Shown one piece after another: positions 1 through 6,556 of a stretch of 9,894 nucleotides of DNA (positions within the stretch are counted from its first letter, which is position 1; every line of letters begins with the position of its first letter). The stretch is from positions 1-9,894 of the forward strand of contig JAFGTK010000205.1 of assembly GCA_016934135.1 (NCBI GenBank). The letters are read 5' to 3'. The notes beneath the pieces are model-generated. The model worked only from the letters and a program-made list of their open reading frames with translations, was not told the DNA's origin and ran no database searches. Origin of the DNA: Deltaproteobacteria bacterium. Lineage in GTDB: Bacteria > Desulfobacterota > Desulfomonilia > UBA1062. The position numbers were made by a program, and so were the translations under genes.

Positions 1-272
1 CCGTTCTTCCGGGCAAACTCCGCACCTTTGTCTACAACTTCGACTCCGGTATCCTGTGGGATTTCGCTGAAAACACCCGCACACTTATTTTTCAGGACAT
101 TGGTTATGCCATCAATGAGGCCTGCATTGATGATCCCCTGGTCTGTTACCACAACCGCCTTTGTGCCCCCGAGGGAATTCATCTCGATTTCAACATCGCG
201 CGCGGAATCAATCCCGAAGACGATTTTTGTAGGCCCGAAATAGTTAAAAGAAAGATCCTCATCGTATCCCAT
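1..272 (-). CDS. Iron-containing alcohol dehydrogenase, N-terminal part (runs off left edge)
   Basis: This is the first 90 codons of a group III (iron-dependent) NAD(P)-linked alcohol dehydrogenase; the rest lies beyond base 1. The start is ATG at 272-270, with GGAGGAG a few bases upstream on the minus strand. Visible is the N-terminal Rossmann-like part: a FGPTKIVFG strand near residues 12-20, then AVVVTDQGIINAGLID near 39-54, the usual family pattern. The metal ligands and the GGGS nucleotide motif lie outside the window. It is a paralogue of the gene at 6557-7732: by eye about 20 of 48 aligned residues are identical, so this is an old duplication or separate acquisition. It is the third gene of a minus-strand run (oxidoreductase, SCP2, dehydrogenase), 146 bases after the SCP2 stop; I see no clear terminator in that gap. 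Likely role: interconversion of an alcohol and the aldehyde handled by the oxidoreductase. Confidence 0.9.
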   Translation of the reverse strand, partial: MGYDEDLSFNYFGPTKIVFGIDSARDVEIEMNSLGGTKAVVVTDQGIINAGLIDGITNVLKNKCAGVFSEIPQDTGVEVVDKGAEFARKN

Positions 273-418
273 ACACTCCTCCTTCATTGCCTTATAGAAC
301 TTGCAGCTGTTGTGCACACGCAAAGGATTTTACTGAGGTTCCACTGCTTTTGCGAGATGCTGAATACAAGCCCCAAGAGCTATCCTGCGATAATGTAAAA
401 AGTCGATATCCAGCCCTG

Positions 419-841
419 TTAAACCTCATCAGGCCATATGGTATCAAATGTGCCCAGGATGTCGATTACCTTATTTACGGTTTTTATGTTTCTGACCACA
501 TACGGCAGATCACCTTTCATCTTCAGTTTTCCCTGAAGCAGGGCCTTTGTCGCGTCGAGTTCTTTGCGTGCAATCTGCTTCCACCTCGAATAATCACCTG
601 TCATGACGAATTTGGCGTTCTCAGCCTTTTCCTTGTCGCAAACCACGAAATCGCCTACATCGCCGTGCCAGTAATCCTGGAAGAGATAAACCGTTTCAGG
701 TATACCCTTGTCCGGGTCTGCAAGCACGACGAGCGATACGCTTCCTTCCCAGTCTTTGGCTATCTGCTTGTATTCCGGGTCTGCCAGTATTGCTGCCTTA
801 TATGCATCCATCCATTCCTGTGTAAGTGCAGGTACTCCCAT
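419..841 (-). CDS. SCP2 sterol-binding domain protein
   Basis: A 140-residue single-domain protein of the sterol carrier protein 2 (SCP2) fold, a cytosolic hydrophobic-ligand carrier. The ATG at 841 follows AGGAGG (plus-strand CCTCCT at 850-855) with 8 bases of spacing. The fold is suggested by the length, by the central strands (SVSLVVLADPDKG, about 34-46; TVYLFQDYWHGDVGDFVVCD, 50-69) and by the C-terminal signature ALLQGKLKMKGDLPYVVRN (about 100-118), which matches the 'G-K-hydrophobic-K-G-D' end of SCP2 domains. No signal peptide or membrane segment is visible. It starts 33 bases after the stop of the oxidoreductase gene and precedes the iron alcohol dehydrogenase, so it is almost certainly co-transcribed with both. 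Inference: it holds or delivers a lipophilic alcohol, aldehyde or acyl substrate to these enzymes. A long open frame on the opposite strand is a shadow. Confidence 0.85.
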   Translation of the reverse strand: MGVPALTQEWMDAYKAAILADPEYKQIAKDWEGSVSLVVLADPDKGIPETVYLFQDYWHGDVGDFVVCDKEKAENAKFVMTGDYSRWKQIARKELDATKALLQGKLKMKGDLPYVVRNIKTVNKVIDILGTFDTIWPDEV

Positions 842-874
842 AGTTTAAACCTCCTGTTATAATTTTTATCAATT

Positions 875-2734
875 TTAGTGATATAGCCTGTTTTTTAATT
901 CAATAAGACCCAGTTCCGTGAGCTTTTCCGGCCTGGGGAAGCCCTTTTCATCAAGTCCCCTGATTGCATAATATTCACTCAGCAACAGTTTGACATCCGG
1001 AACAGAACCTGCAGCACCACCTTCTTCCAGGGCAATAAGCAGTCTCTTGGGAAGTTTGTCATCCTTTGCCGTTATGCCGAGCAGGTTATTGAAGCCACGT
1101 TTCAGGGTCCAGTCGCGCATTCCGGATTCAAGGAGTTCACCGGTTGACAGGTTGAATCCGGTTATGGCGTTGAATGCCTCAAGGATGGTTTCCGGTTTCA
1201 GGATATCTACAAGGTAGTGGCAGATGGCAAGAGAGTTGCCGAGTATCCCGTAGTTTTCCGAATTGTAGACCAGGGCTGCCTTGTCCACACTCGTTGTGCC
1301 TTCATAGTCGTCCTTCATATCGAAGAGTTGAGGCCAGGATGCCATTCCCTGTTCTGTTGCAAGCACTGCATGCTGAAGATGGCAGGCCCCACGGTTAGAC
1401 ATCATGTATGCAAGGCCCATCCCGTGAAAGCCCCGGGGGTCGTGCATAGGGGCTTCCAGGCCTTTGACATGGACAACACAGTCTATGGAATCACCACCGA
1501 TCTTCTGCGCGGCCTTTACCGCACCGTCAGCCAGGATATCGCCAAAGCCCTCGCGATATGCCATCTTCTTGATCAGAGACATTACCGCTTCCATATTTCC
1601 CCAGCTGAGATCGAGCCCGTCCACATCGTCTTTGCTTAGGGTACCCTTCTCAAAGAGCTCCATGGCAAGTGCAATGGCTGATCCGCAGCTGATGGTGTCC
1701 ATGCCGTACTTGTTGCACAGCTCATTGGCCTTTATCACTGCACCGAGATCGGGATTCATCATCATGGTGCCGAATGTTCCGCAGGTTTCGTATTCCGGAC
1801 CCGGGCCTTCTTCTGTTTTAAAGGGCCCGTCATCAACCTTTACTACCCGTTTACAGGCAACAGGGCAGTTGGAACATGCATGAGCCTTTGTCAGATACTT
1901 CTCGCTCAGGGTAGGTCCGCTTAAATTATAGGACAGATCAAAGTCCTGTCCAACGGTCCAGTTCTTTATAGGGACATCGCCGGTTACCATGCCGAGGTCC
2001 ATATTGGCATCAGATCCCATCATATGAAGGCCTTCGGCAAGGGCAGAGTCCTTTACCTCGGCAACAGCTGTCTTGAAGGCAGCCTTATATCGTTCCTCGT
2101 CGGCCTTGGCGGGTTTGCCGGAACCTTTGACAACAATGGCCTTCAGCCTTTTAGAACCCATTACAGCACCGAGCCCGGTCCTTCCGCTGAAGTGGCCCTT
2201 GTCATTGCCGATGGCTGAAATCTTCACTAGATTCTCGCCTGCAGGCCCGATCGTAAGTACCTTAAGTGATTTATTATCGGACTTGAGCAGGTCTGTTGCT
2301 TCGTAAATGTCTTTTCCCCACAGGTGTGAAGCATCAAGCAGCTGTATCTGGCTGTCAATCAGGGAGAGGTATACGGGAGATGAGGACTTTCCTTCAAACA
2401 CAATGCCGTCATATCCTGCTCTTTTCAGCTCAGGGCCGAAGGTTCCGCCGCAGGCTGATTCTCCCCAGATCCCTGTCTGAGGGGCTTTTGCACAGATAGA
2501 AAACCTGGAGGTGCCTGGGAATCCGCTTCCCACCATGGGGCCTGTCATTATCATTAACGGGTTTTCCTCGGACAGAGGATCTGCGTCCAGGTTATACCTG
2601 TCCAGATAGAGCTTTGCTGCAAGGCAACTCCCGCCGATATATTTTTTGAGATCCTGCTCATCGAGTGCAAGATCTGTCCAGGAGTTATTTGTAAGATTTA
2701 CGAGTAAAACCTTTCCGGCATATCCATTGCCCAT
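875..2734 (-). CDS. aor: Aldehyde:ferredoxin oxidoreductase (tungsten, AOR family)
   Basis: A 619-residue AOR-family enzyme, close to the usual size of about 600. The family uses a tungsto- or molybdo-bispterin and one 4Fe-4S cluster to oxidise an aldehyde to the carboxylate with ferredoxin as acceptor; the reverse reaction is possible with low-potential electrons. The N-terminal domain begins YAGKVLLVNLTNNSW and KYIGGSCLAA. Cluster ligands are C287, C290 and C294 (CSNCPVAC) plus C505 (GNSLAIC). Pterin-site landmarks are RFSICAKAPQTG and ACGGTFGPELKRAGYDG (about 77-110), GRTGLGAVMGSKRLKAI (184-200), GPEYETCGTFG (312-322) and KGLEAPMHDPRG (424-435), followed by SNRGACH (446-452). The start has AAAGGAGG (plus 2743-2750) 8 bases upstream. 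It has no signal peptide, so it is cytosolic. It heads the run with the SCP2 and alcohol dehydrogenase genes. The aldehyde cannot be named; more distant AOR paralogues have other substrates. Confidence 0.93.
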   Translation of the reverse strand: MGNGYAGKVLLVNLTNNSWTDLALDEQDLKKYIGGSCLAAKLYLDRYNLDADPLSEENPLMIMTGPMVGSGFPGTSRFSICAKAPQTGIWGESACGGTFGPELKRAGYDGIVFEGKSSSPVYLSLIDSQIQLLDASHLWGKDIYEATDLLKSDNKSLKVLTIGPAGENLVKISAIGNDKGHFSGRTGLGAVMGSKRLKAIVVKGSGKPAKADEERYKAAFKTAVAEVKDSALAEGLHMMGSDANMDLGMVTGDVPIKNWTVGQDFDLSYNLSGPTLSEKYLTKAHACSNCPVACKRVVKVDDGPFKTEEGPGPEYETCGTFGTMMMNPDLGAVIKANELCNKYGMDTISCGSAIALAMELFEKGTLSKDDVDGLDLSWGNMEAVMSLIKKMAYREGFGDILADGAVKAAQKIGGDSIDCVVHVKGLEAPMHDPRGFHGMGLAYMMSNRGACHLQHAVLATEQGMASWPQLFDMKDDYEGTTSVDKAALVYNSENYGILGNSLAICHYLVDILKPETILEAFNAITGFNLSTGELLESGMRDWTLKRGFNNLLGITAKDDKLPKRLLIALEEGGAAGSVPDVKLLLSEYYAIRGLDEKGFPRPEKLTELGLIELKNRLYH

Positions 2735-3136
2735 AAAAATAACCTCCTTTGAACTTTGTACATGTAATATTATTGTTATATATTTATATAATCAGCCAGT
2801 TATGAAAAACTAGCTTCCTGCGGTTGCCAGTATGTTCAACTTTATGAAAACGATATGATATCAATAAGTTAAATGTGATATTAAAATCATTATTACAGAT
2901 AATGCACATAACAGAAAATTCCTCTCGTTCGATATAATGGCTTGAATCGATCAAGGCTTTAACTATATATTCCTGCGGGTTTAATGCAATCGAAGAGCGA
3001 CGGAATCTTTTGTAATAGAATCTAGGAAATATCTGTAGGGGAATCTATTACAGAGCAGGATTATACTGTGTGCAAAAGGACCTACTTTCGCCTGGCCGAT
3101 TGAGGCTGGGTTTTCATGGGGATACAGAAGGGTTTC
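2735..3136 (-). promoter_or_regulatory. 402-base intergenic region upstream of the aldehyde oxidoreductase
   Basis: There is no credible gene between the response-regulator stop and the oxidoreductase start. The stretch next to the gene (about 2760-2795) is very AT-rich and could contain the promoter, but I find no good -35/-10 pair there. Further upstream on the minus strand a perfect TATAAT box lies at 3065-3060 without a recognisable -35. Just downstream of it is the inverted repeat listed separately (3011-3052), the layout expected of an activator-dependent or repressed promoter. A smaller inverted repeat, CATTAT-TACAG-ATAATG, lies at 2888-2904. No clear intrinsic terminator follows the regulator gene, so read-through into the oxidoreductase cannot be excluded. 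Confidence 0.4.
3003..3052. repeat. Inverted repeat with three GAATCT words, candidate operator
   Basis: The arms are TGTAATAGAATC (3011-3022) and GAATCTATTACA (3041-3052): 12 bases each with one mismatch, separated by 18 bases. GAATCT occurs three times in direct orientation at 3003, 3018 and 3041. The right arm lies just downstream of the minus-strand TATAAT at 3065-3060. The 30-base centre-to-centre distance is about three helical turns, which would place two bound dimers on the same face of the DNA. It could be a binding site for the neighbouring response regulator; that is inference, and it does not match the NarL heptamer I know. Confidence 0.4.
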
Positions 3137-3796
3137 TCAGATGTTTTCCTCTACCCAGCACACAGCGTATCGTACAAGCTCTGTTGAACTCTTCAGATGG
3201 AGTTTCTCCTTGATTCTTTCCCGATAGGTGCTGATTGTCCGAACGCTCAGATTCATCTGCTGAGCGATCTCTCCGGTTGATCTGCCTTCCCCGATTAATC
3301 TCAGCACCGCAAATTCACGGTCGGAAAGATTATCTACAGGCGATTTGTCAAAAGAATCCCTGCCGGTGCGGACTCTGTTCAGGAGATTTCCCATGATGTT
3401 TTCGCTGACATACACATTGCCGTCCAGGATGCGCCGTATTGCCTTGACAATCGACCGGGAGGTTTCCTGTTTCATTATATAGCCCTGTGCGCCTGCCTGA
3501 AGAGAACGTTCAGCATAAAGAAGCTCGTCATGCATGGAAAGCACAAGGACCTTGATGTTGCGATGGAAGGTTTCTATCTCCTTGATCAACTCGAACCCGT
3601 TACTCTTTTTCAGGGTTATATCTATTATCGCCATATCAGGATTCAGTTTCTTGATGAGATCCCTGGCTGTATTTACATCATCTGCCTCGCCGCATACTGT
3701 CAGATCAGGCTCATGATTGATCAATTCCCTTATCCCGAGACGGAATATCTCATGATCTTCAACAATGATTATCCTGATCCTGGCCGGCTCATTCAT
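3137..3796 (-). CDS. NarL/FixJ-family response regulator
   Basis: A 219-residue two-domain regulator. The receiver domain spans about residues 5-122, with acidic pocket E13/D14, phospho-acceptor D59 (in AIIDITL), S87 at the Thr/Ser switch position and K109 (GYIMKQ). A LuxR-type helix-turn-helix follows at about 153-215: LSDRE at 157-161 and recognition helix SVRTISTYRERIKEKL at 184-199. I chose ATG 3796 because the protein then begins directly at the first receiver strand (IRIIIVEDH). The frame is open to 3871, but those 25 extra residues have no receiver match and lie within the end of the kinase gene. AGGGA lies about 11 bases upstream. The start overlaps the kinase stop in ATGAATGA, indicating translational coupling. 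It is the cognate partner of that kinase. Likely targets are the flanking oxidoreductase/dehydrogenase operons, by position only. Confidence 0.93.
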   Translation of the reverse strand: MNEPARIRIIIVEDHEIFRLGIRELINHEPDLTVCGEADDVNTARDLIKKLNPDMAIIDITLKKSNGFELIKEIETFHRNIKVLVLSMHDELLYAERSLQAGAQGYIMKQETSRSIVKAIRRILDGNVYVSENIMGNLLNRVRTGRDSFDKSPVDNLSDREFAVLRLIGEGRSTGEIAQQMNLSVRTISTYRERIKEKLHLKSSTELVRYAVCWVEENI

Positions 3797-5654
3797 AACA
3801 TTGATTATCCCTGAACCCGTTGTGTTTGAACGATAATGTAATAAGGGTCCCGGTATCCGGTCCGCTTTCAATATGTAAGTCAGCCCCTATCATATTTGCC
3901 CTGAAATTCATAATCTTAAGTCCCATGCCATGAGGAATATCCTCATGATACATGCCTGAGCCATCATCTTCTATCCTTAGTGTTACTACATCGTTATCAT
4001 ACAGCAGGTCAATATTGACCCTGTTGGCCTGGCCATGTTTGATGGCATTATAAACTGCCTCATGTACAATATAGTAGATGTGGGTACATACAGAGATGTC
4101 TTCCACCAGGATCGACTCCTGGTAATCGAACGAACAGGTAATACCATGAACCTCCTGGATATTTGAAGCCATTTCCTGCAGCAGTGACTCCAGGCCGTGG
4201 TCTGCGAGAAATACCGGACACAGGCCCCTTGAAAGCCTCCTGGTTTTGATGATTGCCTCTTCGATCAGGCACCTGATTTTCTCTACCTCGCTGGTTGAAG
4301 GTACAATGTTCTTTTCAAGCTTTTTCTTTAACAATTCGCTCATGACCTCTATCCCGATCAGGTGAGGTGCAAGATCGTCATGGAGATCCTGGCCTATTAT
4401 CTGACGTTCCTGTTCGCTGATACGCAGGATCTCTTTCTCAAGGATCTTTTTCTCGGTGATATCTTCTATGGTTGCAATTATGCAGGGCTCGTTATAGAGC
4501 ATGATTCTCTCTGCGGAGATGGTAACATGCCTGATCTCCTGCGAAGCGGTATGAAAACGTGTGTCAAAGTTTCTTATCTGACCCTGACGTTTCAGGAGAT
4601 GAACTATCCTGTCATAATCGTCATATGACTGGAACAGATGTACATCGCGGAGCATATTGCCCACCAGTTCCTCTCGGGGATATCCGGATATTTTGATAAA
4701 GCTCTCATTTACATTGAGAAACAGACCGCTGCTGATTGTCCACAGAGCAATACCCACAGGAGAGGATCTGAAGGCCTTTGAGAACATCTCTTCGGAATTT
4801 TTCAGAGAATGGGCCAGTATATTTACATACTGGCTTATAATGCCTATTTCCCCCTTTGTCAGCAAGGGGATGGGCTCGACATTGAGGTCACCTTTCTCAA
4901 GTGCATCGAGTGTCTTTACAGTCATCTTGAGGCCGGACTGTATGCCTGCATTGGATTCATACACTGTGACAAAGATCGCTGCCAGCGAAAGACACATGAT
5001 AATAAAGACATGGAGGGACAGGTCTGTCAGCCTGACTGTTTCCAGATGTGATATGAAAAGGAAGTGTCCAAGAGTTACAAGCGGTATTATCAGAACAGAG
5101 ATAACGATGAGTGTGGTCCGGTATGAAACGCTGAAGAGCTTGTACTTCTCACGGGGAAGATATACGTTTTTAATCCTGTCTTCTGTAAGAGCCGGAAAGA
5201 GAAGATGCTCTGTCGTGCAGTACGATATGATACTGTTGATAGGTATGCAAAGCAGCAGAACAAAAAAGATAGGAAGGATCTCGACCCAGCTGAGTACATA
5301 GAACGATCTCATCATGAAATATACACACGTCATACCGAAGATCCATCGGAGTATGATGATTGTGCTTTCAGTGCGGGGATATGCGAGTATCCTGAGCTTG
5401 ATATCAGCATCATCCGCGGTTGGATCCCCAAGGCTGTTAAGAATCTTGGAGAGTTTCCAGATCCTGACGGCCATGCCGAAGAATGTAGCAAGTGCAGCAG
5501 CTATGACAGAAACCGTGATAAGACAGTAAAGCTTTTCTCCGGTATATCTGCCTGCAAAGCTACCATAATACATGGCAAGAGGAACCACTATAAGATTGAT
5601 ATAGAGTTCAAGCCTTATGGTCAGCCTTGAAAGAAGGTTTGTTGTTGAAATCAT
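3789..5654 (-). CDS. Membrane sensor histidine kinase with PAS domain (NarX/LiaS-type, HisKA_3)
   Basis: A 621-residue sensor kinase. About six hydrophobic segments are visible in the first 235 residues (roughly 17-35, 41-63, 97-117, 122-146, 179-202, 211-234), so the N-terminus is an integral membrane unit with short loops rather than the usual large periplasmic sensor. A HAMP-like linker (about 240-285) leads to a PAS domain (about 290-402) ending in IEDITEKK. Next come the HisKA_3 dimerisation helix with phospho-accepting H425 (QDLHDDLAPHLIG) and a HATPase_c domain with N-box N536 (HEAVYNAIKHG), G1 DDGSG (563-567) and G2 GMGLKIM (576-582). All catalytic motifs look intact. The start ATG has only a weak AAGG upstream, lying inside a perfect palindrome AAGGCGCCTT (5657-5666); the next Met is residue 28, inside the first membrane segment. 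It overlaps the response regulator by 8 bases. The signal is unknown; a membrane-dissolved or lipid-like ligand would suit the architecture. Confidence 0.92.
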   Translation of the reverse strand: MISTTNLLSRLTIRLELYINLIVVPLAMYYGSFAGRYTGEKLYCLITVSVIAAALATFFGMAVRIWKLSKILNSLGDPTADDADIKLRILAYPRTESTIIILRWIFGMTCVYFMMRSFYVLSWVEILPIFFVLLLCIPINSIISYCTTEHLLFPALTEDRIKNVYLPREKYKLFSVSYRTTLIVISVLIIPLVTLGHFLFISHLETVRLTDLSLHVFIIMCLSLAAIFVTVYESNAGIQSGLKMTVKTLDALEKGDLNVEPIPLLTKGEIGIISQYVNILAHSLKNSEEMFSKAFRSSPVGIALWTISSGLFLNVNESFIKISGYPREELVGNMLRDVHLFQSYDDYDRIVHLLKRQGQIRNFDTRFHTASQEIRHVTISAERIMLYNEPCIIATIEDITEKKILEKEILRISEQERQIIGQDLHDDLAPHLIGIEVMSELLKKKLEKNIVPSTSEVEKIRCLIEEAIIKTRRLSRGLCPVFLADHGLESLLQEMASNIQEVHGITCSFDYQESILVEDISVCTHIYYIVHEAVYNAIKHGQANRVNIDLLYDNDVVTLRIEDDGSGMYHEDIPHGMGLKIMNFRANMIGADLHIESGPDTGTLITLSFKHNGFRDNQCYE

Positions 5655-5774
5655 ACAAGGCGCCTTCGTGCTGAGAAACCTGTTTTGCTGAGTTTTTTAT
5701 AACATTTCATGATCATGATATGGTGTGGATAATAACACTATAGATATTTGAAGTAAATACTGATACATCGGTCA

Positions 5775-5800
5775 AATTCGGTATTGCAGAATACTGAATT
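5775..5800. repeat. Imperfect inverted repeat, candidate operator or hairpin
   Basis: The arms AATTCGGTATT (5775-5785) and AATACTGAATT (5790-5800) pair at 10 of 11 positions; the remaining pair is G-T and would be a wobble in RNA. The loop is GCAG. There is no T-tract, so it is not an intrinsic terminator. It overlaps the weak plus-strand promoter candidate at 5784-5812, as a transcription-factor site would. Confidence 0.4.
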
Positions 5801-5900
5801 CTTGAGTATGTTCAGGAAGATCCCTCACGACATCATTCGCTTTGACCAGGGCGTTGAACATTGTAAGGCAGGGATAGGTCTACCAGATATTTTTTACCAA

Positions 5901-5920
5901 CTGAGATCGGTCCATCTCAG
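5901..5920 (+). repeat. Short hairpin in the leader of the SCP2-like gene
   Basis: CTGAGAT (5901-5907) and ATCTCAG (5914-5920) form a perfect 7-base stem with a 6-base loop. It ends 18 bases before the Shine-Dalgarno AAGGAGGG (5939-5946). It could be a leader-stability element or an operator; a 7-base stem can also arise by chance. Confidence 0.3.
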
Positions 5921-5955
5921 ATACATTAACACCAGGATAAGGAGGGATAGTTATC

Positions 5956-6525
5956 ATGCTTTCTATTCAAAAGGGTGTGCGTGTGTTTCGCGGTCTTCCA
6001 TTTTATCCTGTATTGCAGAACAGGGTGAAATATACATTTTGTTCTATAGTCCTTTCAGTGCTCGGTTCAGCCTTTGAGGTCGTGAGTAAAAGGGCTCCTG
6101 AGTTCAATGATGAAATATCGACATGGGAAGACGGCAGACGCTTTGCCATAGGTATCCTTTCAAGAGGACCGTACATAACCCTTGAAAAACGGGGAGACGC
6201 AATACGGTTTCTCGGTAAAGGGCTTTTATCACCTGAAATATCTATGTTTTTTAAGAATCTTGATGCCGCCATTCCGGTTTTTCTTGGATTAAAGGGTTCT
6301 TTCCAGGTTTTTGCAGAGAATGGGATGATTGTAGACGGAAATCTTTCACATACCATGGAGGTGAACCGGGTCGCCAATATCGTAAATGCCTACCTGTTTC
6401 CAGGGATTATGTTGAAGAATGTCCTGAAAAGAACACCCAGGTTCAATCTGCTTCAGCTGACTGTAAAAGCAAGAGTATATATAGAGCTCATGCCTGCATT
6501 TTTGTGGCATGCTGCGAGAAACTGA
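5956..6525 (+). CDS. Uncharacterised SCP2-like protein next to an iron alcohol dehydrogenase
   Basis: A 189-residue protein with a convincing start: AAGGAGGG at 5939-5946, 9 bases before ATG 5956. I do not recognise a named family with certainty. The centre and C-terminal half resemble divergent SCP2-type lipid-binding proteins: an amphipathic sheet-like region (RFAIGILSRGPYITLEKRGD, about 62-81), then FKNLDAAIPVFLGLKGSFQV (98-117), then NGMIVDGNLSHTMEVNRVAN (121-140), which recalls the 'G-x-hydrophobic-x-G-D' turn and last helix of SCP2. One moderately hydrophobic stretch (about 27-43) could be a buried helix or membrane contact; no clear signal peptide is seen. The dehydrogenase ATG is 31 bases after its stop, so the two form an operon. 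The arrangement parallels the SCP2 plus dehydrogenase pair at the left end, which supports a role as a lipophilic-substrate carrier. The gene is real; the fold is inference. Confidence 0.8.
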   Translation: MLSIQKGVRVFRGLPFYPVLQNRVKYTFCSIVLSVLGSAFEVVSKRAPEFNDEISTWEDGRRFAIGILSRGPYITLEKRGDAIRFLGKGLLSPEISMFFKNLDAAIPVFLGLKGSFQVFAENGMIVDGNLSHTMEVNRVANIVNAYLFPGIMLKNVLKRTPRFNLLQLTVKARVYIELMPAFLWHAARN

Positions 6526-6556
6526 GCACAGCACTCTAAAAGAGGGGGAATCAACA

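Larger units (their letters stand above)
5655..5955. promoter_or_regulatory. Divergent promoter region between the kinase and SCP2-like/dehydrogenase operons
   Basis: This 301-base stretch must hold the promoters for the minus-strand kinase/regulator genes and the plus-strand 189-residue protein gene. It contains a perfect 12-base palindrome, TCATGATCATGA (5707-5718), plus the inverted repeat at 5775-5800 and the hairpin at 5901-5920 listed separately. On the minus strand TATAAA (within TGTTATAAA, near 5700) could be a kinase -10 box, without a good -35. On the plus strand TTGCAG (5784-5789) and TATGTT (5807-5812) are 17 bases apart, a weak sigma-70-like pair overlapping the inverted repeat. 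Short open frames here lack ribosome sites and I do not call them. Confidence 0.4.

Noticed and set aside
287..862. 191-codon open frame on the plus strand
   Set aside because: It is opposite the SCP2 gene, has no ribosome site, and its translation is Cys- and Tyr-rich with no family resemblance; a shadow.
2931..2938. Plus-strand TATAAT at 2933-2938 as promoter of a small RNA toward 3136
   Set aside because: No -35 box at a suitable distance and no terminator before the convergent regulator gene.
3797..3871. 25-residue N-terminal extension of the response regulator
   Set aside because: It lies inside the kinase C-terminus, adds residues unlike a receiver domain, and the internal ATG at 3796 gives a standard protein start.
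4657..5301. 214-codon plus-strand open frame
   Set aside because: Antisense shadow of the sensor kinase, with low-complexity Ser/Arg-rich composition.
5784..6077. 97-codon plus-strand frame before and across the SCP2-like gene start
   Set aside because: No Shine-Dalgarno, and it overlaps in another frame a gene with a strong AAGGAGGG site.
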